From: Chondrosia reniformis | Taxonomy: Eukaryota > Porifera > Demospongiae > Chondrillida > Chondrillidae | NCBI GenBank assembly: GCA_947172415.1 | Contig: OX359196.1 | Location: forward strand, 4,156,501-4,220,500 | Length of the DNA stretch: 64,000 nucleotides | Direction: 5' to 3' | In this document: one piece after another, positions 10,251 to 23,400 of the stretch | How positions within the stretch are numbered: position 1 is the stretch's first letter | Layout: each line of letters opens with the position of its first letter | Translations under genes and position numbers: made by a program | Notes under the pieces: model-generated | What the model saw: only the letters and a program-made list of their open reading frames with translations | What the model was told of the DNA's origin: nothing | Database searches by the model: none

Positions 10251-11400
10251 TGATAATATAAGCATACAAGAGATAGAGTAAATTAATAAATATCATACAT
10301 ATAGAAGCAACATCTGGGATGACTACCGTACCGTACATATACATATATGTATATTCGTACAGTATGTATTACATCTGTACATACGTACGTACATCCTGCA
10401 GAAGTGAGAAGTCAATTTCTTCTAAAGGAGGTAATTTAGGATACTTTCCTAGATAAAAATGATGAATAACAATTCAAAAATAATGCAATAAATAAATAAA
10501 TGAAATATTCAACTGAAATATTACCGTGGTAACCCTGCAGCATATGAAACATTAAGAAGCTAACCTGAGCTAACTGCCTTTTCAAACTTATTTAAGATGG
10601 TACATATCCTAGCATAGTTATACAATACAAAACTGCCAGGAGCTTTATTGTCTTCCCTCAGCTTATCAGACTGGTAAAGTTTGACTGGTAAGTGCTGCTC
10701 CTGACTTAGTAACTCAAACTTCATGACAGCTTCAGTCATTACATCCACTATAGCTTCTAAGGGAGACCCTGTAATTGGTTTACCAAGTATAGCAAAGTGG
10801 CCTGCAGACTTTAGCTTGTTTGTACCTTTCTCAATGTCTCCGTATTTCATGGAACATGCATTCTCCATTTGCAGTCTTACAGTCCTAGAGGACAGGAAAA
10901 TGATAACTAAAGCATTTCTCCTCTCTTACTGTAAGTGTGCTTCACAGAAACTAACATGCATGGTCTGAAAGGCTCACAAAGGTTATGTGTACATAATTAA
11001 CCAATTAACCAGCTTCTATTGTATTAAGGTTTAACTTAATTTGCAAGTACCAGTCGATATTTTGCTACCAAAGGTTCAACATGTAAATAACGCTTGATTT
11101 TCTTACTAATTATCAGTCTTGTAGCTTGGTTTACGGGTATAGTTAAGTTCAAATTACTCAAGCTGCTACACAAAGTACAAATGGTAAGCCAAATTTCCAG
11201 TAGATTACTGGACTTCAGTTTACCAGCTGCCTAACGCTGCTGACTGATATACCATCTTCCTATTTTGATGTACCAGTAGCTGTGAAAATTGCTTACTACA
11301 ACAAGCACATCTCAATTACAAAGATATCCACAAAAACAATCTTACAAGTACATACATACGTGCATTTCTACAATATGTTTATGTCTCTGTAATCCTGCAG

Positions 11401-11715
11401 GTAGCTGACATATGTCAAAAAGATACTCTGGAGGATAGTGTCAAATATGATGTGTGTCTTGATAAAGGTACTTATGATGCAATAGGTTTAGCCAAAGATG
11501 GAAACAAGAAGAGACATTTGTATATTCAGAATGTGAAGAAAATACTGAAAGAAGGTGGCCATTTTGTTATTGTATCTTGTAATTGGACAAGGAATGAGCT
11601 ACTTGCTCACTTTACTGCATATTCCTTTGACTATGTGTCAGATATTCCATCACCATCTTTTACTTTTGGGGGACAAACAGGACAGACTACAACTCTTATT
11701 GTATTTAAATGTTAA
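11401..11715 (+). pseudogene. Orphan EEF1AKMT2 exon 5 (duplicate)
   Basis: This encodes the same 104 C-terminal residues as 8231-8545 with only synonymous change seen (for example CCG to CCA in the SPSF segment) and keeps its CTGCAG acceptor. No exons 1-4 adjoin it. It could be used as an alternative last exon by splicing from exon 4 over copy A, which would give the same protein. Confidence 0.85.
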
Positions 11716-11885
11716 AATAAAACATACAATATGTACGTATATACATATGATATTAATGTTTGTAAACAGTCAAAAGTTATTATTTGGAAATACGGCAAGA
11801 AATAAAATGTATCGTCGTACAATTTGTAAAAATAAATTTTTAATGTAATTTTTCTCTAAAGAGAATTTCTTCCCAGAGCCTCTCT

Positions 11886-14800
11886 TCAAATCTGTTGGAG
11901 TGGTTCTATATCCATCAAGTGCAGCACACTTAGGAATACCTGTGGTAAAAGATCTTACTTGTGTGTCCATGATGTCAAGATTGTATGAAATACTACATAC
12001 ATAAGTAACTTTATACTTACTGTACATAACTTTAAATGGATATGTGAATTGTAAGGGTGACTAGCAATATGATCTGTAGGTTATATACGTGCATTAACTG
12101 ATTATTGTGAACATACAGTATGTATGGAACTGCAAGGAAGTGCTTATATATAGTACTTTATTTCTACTGTGATAGCAAACAAGTAATGTTACCTGTTTCA
12201 CTGCTTTCAGAAAATATAATCGAGCATGCATAAGTGGAAACATATGTTTCATTGGTTCCTAAAGGAAAAGAACAAACCATGAATACTACATACGTATGTA
12301 TACATACATCCAGTATCCGTATCTTTATCCAAAGCTCTCTCCAGGTTTAGTTCCCTATACGTAGGCTTTTTTAAAGAGTAGGCATAGCATGTAGGAAAAT
12401 GGTGTATTAGATTTTCATATATTAAGCCAGTGCTGCATGATATACATAAGCACTAACAAATCAATAGACCAACATCTAGAGGAACATTTACTATCATATT
12501 ATTCTGAATTTCGGTGACCAAATGTTACTAAGTGAATCAGAATGTTGGTCTACACTATATATTACATTTTTTTTATTACAGATACATATGTGCATGTATG
12601 TATATCTCACAGTCAGGATCCTTGTCTTGCTGTAGTACACACTGAAATCAGCTGCAAAATATGCTAGAAATTGGCACAACTACGTACATAAAAAAATAAG
12701 AAAACAGTTGTCAGCCAAACAGTAGCACCACCATTTTAGAATTCTATTCATGTATACTATTCTTCCTAAACCACAATTACATATACTATATGCAACTCTT
12801 ATACTCTAGACCTAAAAGTTACAAACTTTTGGAGCTGATATATACGTATGTACATACAGTATGTATAAAAGGGATTACAGCAATGTTACATGTGTACATA
12901 TACATACGTATATGTACGTATTACATCTGTACATATATCTTAGATCAGAAATGTTATATGAGATGGACCTTCTTTAGTTTCACTTGGAGAAACAGCTCAC
13001 TGCCTTTAATAGCTTCTGCTATCAATTCTTTGATGAGAGGAGGATACTGGTAAATATATTCAAACAACAACTGCCATTCTGCCTAGATATACAATATGAA
13101 TAGGACTGATAAATTTAATGAATACCACATATATGTGAAGGTAATCAATGTAGGCATAAAATGTATACATAAATTTATTGTATTAGAGTAGATCAAAGCT
13201 CCATAGACTCATGATGATAATATAAGCATACAAGAGATAGAGTAAATTAATAAATATCATACACTACGTATACATAGAAGCAACATCTGGGATGACTACC
13301 GTACCGTACATATACATATATGTATATTCGTACAGTATGTATTACATCTGTACATACGTACGTACATCCTGCAGAAGTGAGAAGTCAATTTCTTCTAAAG
13401 GAGGTAATTTAGGATACTTTCCTAGATAAAAATGATGAATAACAATTCAAAAATAATGCAATAAATAAATAAATGAAATATTCAACTGAAATATTACCGT
13501 GGTAACCCTGCAGCATATGAAACATTAAGAAGCTAACCTGAGCTAACTGCCTTTTCAAACTTATTTAAGATGGTACATATCCTAGCATAGTTATACAATA
13601 CAAAACTGCCAGGAGCCTTATTGTCTTCCCTCAGCTTATCAGACTGGTAAAGTTTGACTGGTAAGTGCTGCTCCTGACTTAGTAACTCAAACTTCATGAC
13701 AGCTTCAGTCATTACATCCACTATAGCTTCTAAGGGAGACCCTGTAATTGGTTTACCAAGTATAGCAAAGTGGCCTGCAGACTTTAGCTTGTTTGTACCT
13801 TTCTCAATGTCTCCGTATTTCATGGAACATGCATTCTCCATTTGCAGTCTTACAGTCCTAGAGGACAGGAAAATGATAACTAAAGCATTTCTCCTCTCTT
13901 ACTGTAAGTGTGCTTCACAGAAACTAACATGCATGATCTGAAAGGCTCACAAAGGTTATGTGTACATAATGTTAATAAACAATTTCAAAGTCTCTTCTAT
14001 AGCAACAGATACGTACGTATACCAGTAATACATAAGAAAAGTATAATTGCTTCTTAATGTACTTTTCATAATCTTTGAATGATACATCTAATGCTTTGGT
14101 TTCAATATTCCTGACTCCACCATGTGACAAAATGTGCTACATACGTACGTAAATACACAATTCACATACATATGTGTACAGAAATGGTACCATAAAGATA
14201 TGCGTAAACACAGGGCTACACAAAATAGATGGACAGTTTTACATTCCTACAAATGACCAAGGTTCCATAAAGCCAAGTAACAAGTAACAATACAGACCTG
14301 CAACAGTTGGATATATATGTATACGTACGTATGCATGTGACAAGGTAATCAGTCAAAGTATTTGTATGTACGTATGTACAGGCCTGTACGCAGCTCCAAG
14401 ACTGGAGGGTCTTTTGTTCTCAAAGTGGAACTTATCTTATAGATTAACATGTAGCATGTGATGCTTTCTCATTCAGCACATGTGATGTATTTCGCACGCC
14501 CAATTTTTGGTATGTGCAAGGAGGAGGTCTAGTTTGTGCTCACTAGCTAGCAGACCGGTATAATAATAAGTTGCTGCTCAGAACTCCTAGGCAAGTGGGG
14601 CCTAATGTACGTATGTACTTACATGGCTGTTTATACTCAGGTTACTACTCTGTGCTGCACACAGAATGATTTTCTGTAGTTTGTAGACATCTCTTTCACA
14701 ACAGACATGAGCAATACTAGCGACTGCTGCATTATCAAGACTAGCCAAAGACTCTCCAACTTGAACACCATAGTTTGCTTCAGATGTGAGACCCGTCTGT

Positions 14801-16083
14801 ACTTTAGCTATTAGAGGAAGCATCCATTCGCAATTAAAATTTGAAAGTGGCTATATAAATATACTTGAAGTAGCTGAATTATGTAGGTATTACCATAGTT
14901 CTATAAATATGCATTGTTTTATATACACAAATTACTATATCAAATCACATAATTTAATATCCACTTATATCTGTAGAACTACAATAATGTTACTTGCCTA
15001 CTTTCAAATGTTGTGATGTTCTTGCTGAAACCGAATAAATCTACATAATTATGGTATTTATCTATATACTGTACTATTATATGTGTCATAAATTCTATTA
15101 TTTGTATTGGACATCAAGCAGAGTGAACCACAACTTTATAAAGTTGCACATAACAGATAAAAATGAATATACAATTAGAATAATGTGGATAAAGTGTGTG
15201 TCTTTGCATGGCGTCACTGTGTGTGCTTGAGCATAATCTAGAAGAGAAACTGTAATAAAATGGTACTACCCATCAGTGTAAGGAAGACAAATATAATGTG
15301 TGGGGTGTACATACACGTATGTGGAGATCTAACTAACATAAATCCTGTCCAATTATGATCTTTGTTGGCAGTTTGTCCATTTCCTTGACAAGCTTTACAC
15401 TCATCCAAGGATAGGTTTCACTCATAAACCTAGGCTATATATCCAAACAGTTCAAACACATACATTAAGGCATGTACAATATACCTAGCTGCACAAGTTA
15501 TTAATCTTACTCTTTCTACTGTTCTAGCAACACCAATCAATTGACTCGTCTTCCTCAGCAGGTTACACAGAACTAAGGTCATTACTTCTGTTCTAGCGGA
15601 AGCACATCCCCAACCTTCAGTAGTATATGGGAAGACAATGGTCCTGCTACTTCCAGCTTCCTGTAGCCCGTAGCAGGTTCCACTGAGGATCACCTGTCTG
15701 ATACAGCCCTGCATTAAAGGTAGTCTGTGCATGCAAACGAATATCTGGTTTTCCCCTGGAGCACCACAAAAGGATGTAAACAATTTCTGTGAACTAGTTT
15801 CTTTATTCGATTGATACTGACATTCCTCATTCAACCTATCCACGAGAGTTTTATAAGAATCTGGAGTTATCTCTGTTTTAAGTATTAGCTCTAAAGGCTT
15901 TCTCATGATAGCGAGATCTGATCTGTTTTGCGCAAATCTACAAACTCGTTGAGTAGCTATCAATCGATCTAATGTGCCTTCATCTATATTATCTTTTTGA
16001 TGAGAAACAACTTTCAGAACTAAACGAGCAAGTTCCTGTTTTATTTGAAGTAGAGCAATTACGGGATCAACACATTCAGCCAT
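11886..16083 (-). CDS. DALRD3: DALR anticodon-binding domain-containing protein 3-like, multi-exon
   Basis: The minus-strand exon chain with matching phases is 14850-14623, 14136-14063, 13857-13538, 13421-13366, 13082-12969, 12679-12611, 12258-12193 and 11939-11886 (TGA). It reads IAHVCCERDVYKLQKIIL, HILSHGGV, DYEKTVRLQMENACSMKYGD, KFELLS, GSFVLYNYARICTIL, LPPLEEIDFSLLQDAEWQLL, FLAYFAADFSVYYSK and HARLYFLKAV, in the order of vertebrate DALRD3. The N-terminal exon begins MAECVDPVIALL at 16083 and runs to about 15511. One exon near 15434-15340 and the join to 14850 are not resolved. DALRD3 resembles the C-terminal anticodon-binding part of arginyl-tRNA synthetase; in human it works with METTL2 in 3-methylcytidine formation on tRNA-Arg. 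The start is 220 bases downstream of the KLF gene's stop. Confidence 0.85.
12310..12440. repeat. Interspersed repeat family member (in copy B)
   Basis: The counterpart of 9141-9275, carried along by the 3 kb duplication; it lies in the DALRD3 intron between the two exons ending at 12258 and 12611. Confidence 0.65.
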
Positions 16084-16305
16084 TTTAAATTAGAAACAGC
16101 ACTTTACAGAATTCACAAAGGAACAAACATACAAATATTCAAAAAATAATGTCTTACAAAATTAGTCTACAAAAAAGGTTTTAGTTTGTCACTTCTTTTT
16201 GAGATACATATTGATAAAGAATGAATGAATCTGAGTGATGCTTGAGTTGCCTGATGAATAACTTGTCCTGTCAAGGATACATGATTGAATTTGTAAACAA
16301 GCTGA

Positions 16306-17232
16306 CTACGCTGATGAAAATGAAGCTTCTGAAGACTCTGAAGGAGATGCAAGAGGAGTAGGGCAATATCCAGGAGACAGAGGATCATCGAAACTTTGAA
16401 GAGACTCAAGGCGTTTTCTAGTTCTTGGAGTACCACCAGTAGCCCTAGTCTTTCTTTCTTTGGTCTTCTTTGGTTTTGAATGAATTTTTATATGCTTTGA
16501 GAGATGGTCTGATCGAGAAAACTTTTTGCCGCAAATATCACAGCTGTACGGCTTGTAGCCCGTATGCGACCTTTCGTGGCGCGCCAACTCGTCAGATCGT
16601 GAAAATCTCCACTGACAGCCCGGCCACTGGCAGGCAAACGGGCGCTCTCCCGTGTGTCTTCTAAGATGTGCTCTTAAGTGAGAGTTTTTGGCATAAGATT
16701 TTCCACATTCCTCATAGGGGCAGATGAAGGATCGGGCTTGCGGATCGCTGGGGCTTAATGGACAATCAAAGGTCGTTTCTGATTTGGTTCGTCGTCGGCA
16801 CTTATTGAGTGGACTTCTCCTCTTCTTTGTAACAGGTCGCTCTTCGGTCGGTGCATACTCGATATCTTGCTTTTCAGGAGATTTGATGGACCAATCTTGT
16901 GTAGGATCTCGAGTTTTCTGCTGTTGGTGCGGTGGGATTGTTTGCGCAATGTCCGTGAACCATGGGTCAACAATGTTATCATTGAAAAGTGACTCCAAGT
17001 TAATATCAAAGGCCTGAGGCATAGGTAAATCGTGGTAACAACTTGCGGCCGAACTAAGATAAGGGTCCTCTTCATTTGCACTGCAAATTACAGCTAAATT
17101 GTGAGATGGTTCTGGATAGGGGATCGGTTGCATTTGAGGGTAATATTGCGGCTGAAGCCTTCCAACTTCCACGGGTCCATAGCAAGCCATAGCGATAAGA
17201 AATTCCTGCTTTGGAGGATAGTACAACTGCAA
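16306..17232 (-). CDS. Kruppel-like factor, three C2H2 zinc fingers
   Basis: A single-exon 308-residue transcription factor. The three fingers are at 171-193 (C171, C176, H189, H193), 201-223 (C201, C206, H219, H223) and 231-251 (C231, C234, H247, H251). Spacing is C-x4-C in the first two and C-x2-C in the third, with TGERPF and TGYKPY linkers: the exact KLF/SP plan for binding GC/CACCC boxes. The N-terminal 165 residues are acidic and low in complexity apart from a basic KKRR patch (136-139) that may be a nuclear signal. A basic and Ser-rich tail follows the fingers. A second in-frame Met at residue 15 could also serve as the start. The gene lies 228 bases downstream of the GPKOW stop on the same strand. 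The fingers do not show which KLF subgroup this is. Confidence 0.92.
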   Translation of the reverse strand: MQLYYPPKQEFLIAMACYGPVEVGRLQPQYYPQMQPIPYPEPSHNLAVICSANEEDPYLSSAASCYHDLPMPQAFDINLESLFNDNIVDPWFTDIAQTIPPHQQQKTRDPTQDWSIKSPEKQDIEYAPTEERPVTKKRRSPLNKCRRRTKSETTFDCPLSPSDPQARSFICPYEECGKSYAKNSHLRAHLRRHTGERPFACQWPGCQWRFSRSDELARHERSHTGYKPYSCDICGKKFSRSDHLSKHIKIHSKPKKTKERKTRATGGTPRTRKRLESLQSFDDPLSPGYCPTPLASPSESSEASFSSA

Positions 17233-17459
17233 TACTTTAGCTCAAAAGCGACTTCTATTTGAAGCTACCACACAGACAATTAACTATATTCATGGATTAC
17301 TCTCAACCAATCGTATTGCTGCGCAGGATATGACCTTACAACTTAGGCATTTTGGATCCCATGAATACTGTTAACGAATTTTGTTTACCCGCCATGTTAA
17401 ATGATATGCACTGTCAAATAGTTCCTGTGTTATATGATATGTAACAGTATTTAAAAGCC

Positions 17460-20400
17460 CTACGTCTCACCAACATATTCACATACATTATCATAGTCCA
17501 AAGTTAAAATTTTTCGACTAGAAGTTAGTTCGACAACTGCTCTGTATTTCCTGGAATCTCTATCAATCAATGTACCTTTCTACAGAGTACAAAGGGAAAT
17601 ATATACGTACAAGTCTTACATGTGCTACTATATAGAACTGCATCAGCTTAAAAGGCCCAGCTAAATTGTACACATTGGGAGCAGGTTGTATTAATATTAA
17701 TTATCCTAAGGCAAATAATAGGAGAATCACTCAATAATGTTGACCAATCAATGGGCTATGTATGTAAAGTGACTGGGTTCAACACATGAATATCATTATC
17801 ACCCTAATCAGTATAATGTATAGTAACTTTTCAGTTTCTTCCAGATTAATTATACACAAATTAGAGGTACTCCTAAATCAAATGCATATATAAATGTGAA
17901 ATAGCACTTGTTATACTTGATAGGCAATTACTGTATACGTACATTGAACCTAGGATTGATTGCATACCTCTCCTCTGTGCTTGCCACTAACAACCATCAT
18001 TGAAACATTGGTCTTCTTAGGTATATAGGTTTCCAGCATTTTCAAATGAATATCTATATAAAGATCAGGTAAAGCTAATAACATAACAGACAAACACTTC
18101 ATTTCTAGTCCATATCCAGCTAAATGATCAGCCTATCAACATGTGCTGTATACAGTTATACAATAGTACTATCCATATACACTACACTAATGAACACCTG
18201 GTAAGGTATATTTGCTAAATAAGTAAAGTACATGTCTTATAAGTCATAGGTACCTTCCAAAAGCCTTCCGTTCTCAGTCCTACACACACAGACTTCAGGT
18301 GTGACAACATCTACAATAACCATCTGGGTACAGAGATAGACATATTAGCAGTACATACCCCTTCTTCATTCCAAAAAGGGCAAACTATATAGGCCACACG
18401 CACACACAGCTAGTTAATGATATTCATGGTGTCTTGTATAAATATTCACAAGTTGCAGTGTGGTCATGAATTCCTTCTAATGTTGGAGTTATCTATATTT
18501 GGACTTTATCTGACCTTAATTATACCATACATTACAGGCAAGCCCAATTCAGCATGCAGTATTCAAGTACTACAGTGAGTTATAGTCTAGCTTTAATTCT
18601 GTCTATACATGTAATCTGAAATTCTAGACTTATATATCGGAACATTATTCAGCAGGATTACACAATCATGCCAATTTTAAAGTTGTTAGCATTACATATA
18701 CATGTATTAATTTTATATGTATTTATACACAAGGAATTTCTAATTGCTTTGATTATGCCTAAAACTATGAATAATTGATACCTTCCTGGATCCTAGTAAA
18801 GAGTTAAAGTGTGCACGGTTAAAGGGGTTGCCAGGTTTAATGTGTGCACATCCCTTTAGAGAGAAATTGGGAGACTGAGTTACGTACTCACCTTTTGATT
18901 GTAATATTTTCCTTTCTTGAACTTCTGATCAATAAGTCGAACTCTGATGTTAGGAAAGAGCCATGGTTTGTGAGAATTACTGGAAGATTTCAAGGTAGTG
19001 TATTTGTCTTCATTTCTATGTCCTTTGGAAGATATCTTTTCTCTATGGATAGGTTGGCTGTGATGATCATCTGATGACTTTTGATTTATGATGATATCTT
19101 GATACACATCTGGTTCTTGAGATCTACTCGCTGATTTAGAAGACTGCTCCTCAAAGGTGCACCTATAGTAATTAAACACTGGACAGTCAAAATGTACAGA
19201 ATCACTTATAATTTATGGGTAATCAATGTGATAATCAAACACAAGCAGTCACAGTCTATCATAAAGGGGAAAAAAGTGAAAAAGAACGTGTTGGGAATCA
19301 AATTGCGCATTTGACCACCTTGCCACTGACTACAATTGCCACAGCAACACTCCCTTCATGCACCATCTTATACTAGTACACAAAGTAAGACATTTAGGCT
19401 TTCTATGTATCTACATAAAATGAATTATATTCCGCTACAAGTGCAGACTTCAATTTTATTCCAGTGTACCTTCCATCAAAGTGGATATGCATAAATAACT
19501 GTTGTTTGTGTATGTGAATGTAGGTATAATTTCTTTTACTGGAAACTTCAGAGTGAATTATTGTGGTTTCTGTTGGAGTGTTTCACCAACTTAGCAAGTA
19601 ATAGGATATTTGTACATACGGTAGGCATACTGAATTCTATAATGGATCTTGAGAGAATAACAATATCATCATAATTACTATCTATCCCTGTAATCTTTTT
19701 CTATACCTTTGTTACACTTTGCTAATCAGTATTATTAATAAGATGCTCAAGCCAAGCAGTGACTTTTTCAGCTTAATTAGCTACGTACCTATAGATGTGC
19801 ATTACAATTACAAGAACAATTCCTCCACCAGGATAGTAATGCACACATTGTTAGATTTCGTCACCCTAATGAGGTTACAACACCTATATATATGTACCAG
19901 ATCAAGACAATTTACAATTGACAACAGTAAAACCTGTAAGAGTCTGTTACCTTTCCACCAGCCAGGCAGACTAGCAGCAGCCAACAGGTTCAATCTTCTG
20001 GTACTCCTTCCTACCACAGACATATTGTAAACATTACACAATGTACACTACTGGTGGCACTGGGATTACCTCATCACTGCCTATTGGATGTATTTACCTT
20101 GCAGCAGTTTAGCTGTAAATACCCAATAATAACAGGCAGTATAATAAAAGTAGTTTTTCCACCTCAGAAAATACTTTAGTGGAATATGTATCTGTTAGGA
20201 TTGGTTAGGTTTTAAACTTAGCAGACCACATATATGTTAGTATGTACACAATGTTTGAGAAACCTCAAAGCAACACTAGTCATGTGACCTGTGGTATTAA
20301 TAATACCTTAAGTAGGTACTAAGCATAACTCACAATTCTGGTACCTATCACATACATTACGTATCATATGTGTCAGACCAGTAGATTCATAGACAGACAG

Positions 20401-23400
20401 ACATACATACACTCAAACCAAACAGACTACAGGTGAAAAGTGTATTTTGACTTGCAGCTACCAGTGACCTAATAATATTTTCCTGTCTGGTCAATATAGT
20501 CTATAATAATTACATCATCACTAAAGAATAGGGGACACAAGCTCACTTGTAAACAAACAAACCAATGCTACAGAATCATCAACAAGTGACTGCTGACACT
20601 AATAGGTGCCTTGAGCAGTGTACATACAGCAACTCTGTGTATTTTACTTCTTCTAATAATGGCAAACTATAAAATTAGATTTATCTTCACTACTTACATA
20701 CGTACATCATATTAACATCTTTTCTACTGAGATTTAACATAAATGCATGTTGTGTTTACAGTAAATGTACAAATAGAGATCTGTTTGTTGGTTCTGGTTA
20801 GGTGTCATATAGGGGTAGAGCCACAGATAAGCTAACTTCAAGAATCAAAATTTGGACAACTTTTTAGAAACTTGCAAAATGGTAGACACTAGCTATAACT
20901 GCTAAATTGATTCAGGATTCTTTAAATTAACCTAATTCACCCACTCTGTACCATACAGTCAATCTGAGAGAATACAGGCGAAAGAAGCCAACTAAGTACC
21001 ATTTGATGACAGCATATATACATATTAGCAGAAGTGAACTTATTGTACATAATGCAGCTGTGGAGCTTACACACGTGCATGGGAGAGGTTCACTGACAGA
21101 TAGAGTCTATTCATAACGTTTGGCCAAAATATCACTTTACAATAAATGAAAAATCAGTGATAAGGAGATGTTCCAGGAAGATATGTCTGACTGGTTAACA
21201 TTCGCATGTATAGTAAGCATCAGTAGTCCTAAGATCTCTTATTAAATGTTGTTTAGAAGGGGTGTCTTGGATAATATATTCAGTAGTAGATAAGGAGTGC
21301 TACAGCTATACCTCAGACAGCTATACCTCAGACAGCTATACCTCGAACAATACAGCACTTTACGTATCTTAAAAAATATAACTGGTTAATACTTTCCCAT
21401 CAAAGTCTTTACTTTCCTTTACACTTCTAGAACACTTGTAATGTATAATAACACATTCAATTTGTAAAGAACAAAGGTACTGCATGCATGTACAGTAAAT
21501 GATACTATTCTGAAATCAGTATCGGAGGAAATAAATGAACGTAACCACGGAAGGACTCACAAAAGATCAAGAAGAAGACAAAGACTCCTGGGGTCACCAA
21601 GGAAGGATGGAATTCCCAGTAACAGCTGTCTGGCCAGTGGAGAGGAAGAAGGAGAAGACTCTTGTATCCTCATCCAAAGCTCTCACTGGGTTATTTCCCT
21701 ATAGGCCATTAACTCTAGAATATATAGATGTAGCATGTTGAATATGGTGTGCTAGATTACTTAATCATTGATCAGAAATACATCATGCCAGGCCAACCAT
21801 CCATACTGTACTATAATTACACAACAGAAAAGTAAGCTAAGTTAGGAATATGATTAGATAAAATTAACACATTACATTCAACAAGATAACATTGGTCCAG
21901 ATGAGCTAATCCTTACTTGTACTGAATATGAATATCAACTTGTTAGTCCAGAAAAGATATTGTAAACAATATTCATTAGAATAACCACAACATCAACAGG
22001 ACATTTGTTTAAGAAAACAAAATGTATACAATCACAGCAATACCATTCATCATGACCTCAGGGTAGAGTGAATAACATTATTGCTAAGGGGACTCATATA
22101 GCTATGTACGTACATAGATGGGATATATATATAACAATGAATAATCCATAAACATCAACAGATTATCTTGAGCTCAGCTACAATTACAAAGTTAGGGGAT
22201 AACAACCTGTTGCTCATAATAATGTCTTGATGACATCATCAGTGGACCAGTGCCTCAATGCACAAACCATGAATATATATTTCTCATGTATACACATGCA
22301 TTCAGTAAGATATATACTGTAGGTACATACATTATAAATAGTCTGCACCTGTACTATATTTAGAAAGCTTAACAGCCAATCTATGAACACAAAGTAGGCT
22401 TGCATGGAAAAGATAATACCACACTAACATTTAACAAACATGGTAATACTATCTACTGATAGAGCAGCTACGCCAAAGAGGACAATGTGATTCATCACTT
22501 ACATTTTCTCCTCATCTGCAATTTTCCTCTTTTTACTGACCAGACCATACACCTCCTTTCCCTCCCTATCTCTGCCTGTAGGGGAGCAATAGGGGATAGG
22601 CCAATTACTGTAATGACAATGGACACATGTAGGGTGTATAAAACTATAATAGGGTTCAAAGGTCCATCTGTGATGCATGCTGAATTAAATTATTATTGAA
22701 CTAACTTTGCCTTTTCTTGTTTTTAGAGAAATCTTCCTCTGTAACCAAATCCAAGTCAACCTTTCTAAAGGTCATTATCTACAGACATCACACAATAGGT
22801 TTACATACTAGCTGTAGCAGGTACATACATGGAACAGTAGATCATGTGTACAGGTGTGCTGACTCAGCAATTAACTGTCACACATGCACACAGGACTCAC
22901 AAAAGATCAAGAAGAAGACGAAGGTTCCCAGGATCACTGATGAAGGGTGAAATTACCAGAAACAGCTGCCTGGTCTGGTGGAGAAGAAGAGAAATAGAAG
23001 GTCTAAAGCTCTCACAAGGTTTAGTTCCCTATAGGCCTTTATTCCAAAGTAGATGTAGCATGTAAAAAGTGGTGTATTGATTATTTATGTATCTGTGGTA
23101 CATATAAAATAACTACTTATCAGTACATACATACAGCAAAATGCTGCATATAAACATACGAATGTACAGTGGAGAAGAAGAATAAAAGGATTGGCCCAGT
23201 AGAGAAGAAAAGTAGGAGAAAACTCTTGTATCTTCATCCAAAGCTCTCACTAGGTTTAGTTCCTTATAGGCCTTTTACTCCAAAGTAGATGTAGCATGTA
23301 AGGAAAATGGTGTATTGATTTATATTTTTATTTACTATACTGTAGGTTATCTGTGTTGTTGTAGTATAATTTCATAGGGCCACTTAAAAAGCTATTCTAA

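Larger units (their letters stand above)
8719..10884 (-). pseudogene. Orphan DALRD3 C-terminal exons (duplicate)
   Basis: This contains counterparts of the last six DALRD3 exons, for example 10884-10565 (MENACSMKYGD through FVLYNYARI), 9510-9442 (CQFLAYFAADFSVYYSK), 9091-9026 (EPMKHMFPLMHARL) and 8772-8719, ending at a TGA. The coding bases show no damage compared with the other copy, but the N-terminal DALRD3 exons lie only beyond copy B (right of 13970). It could be expressed only by trans-splicing, by splicing across copy B, or from a new promoter. It may also be an assembly artefact of two haplotypes. Confidence 0.8.
7831..10997. repeat. Direct duplication, copy A
   Basis: Nearly identical to 11001-13970, starting from CCAATTAACCAGCTTCTATT. 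It contains the last part of EEF1AKMT2 intron 4, EEF1AKMT2 exon 5, and the last six exons of DALRD3 on the opposite strand. By eye the copies differ by scattered single bases and short indels, plus a 105 bp unit present three times here and once in copy B. Copy A supplies the functional last exon of EEF1AKMT2; its DALRD3 exons are orphaned because no upstream DALRD3 exons adjoin them. Confidence 0.92.
11001..13970. repeat. Direct duplication, copy B
   Basis: Second copy of 7831-10997 in the same orientation. It supplies the C-terminal exons of the intact DALRD3 gene, while its EEF1AKMT2 exon 5 (11401-11715) is an orphan. The left junction joins sequence from the DALRD3 intron side (ending ACATAATTAA) to the interior of the MITE end; the right junction passes into unique DALRD3 intron sequence after TGTACATAAT. 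Confidence 0.92.

Noticed and set aside
10723..10968. Plus-strand frame over the DALRD3 exon
   Set aside because: Antisense of a recognised exon; it is duplicated only because the exon is duplicated.
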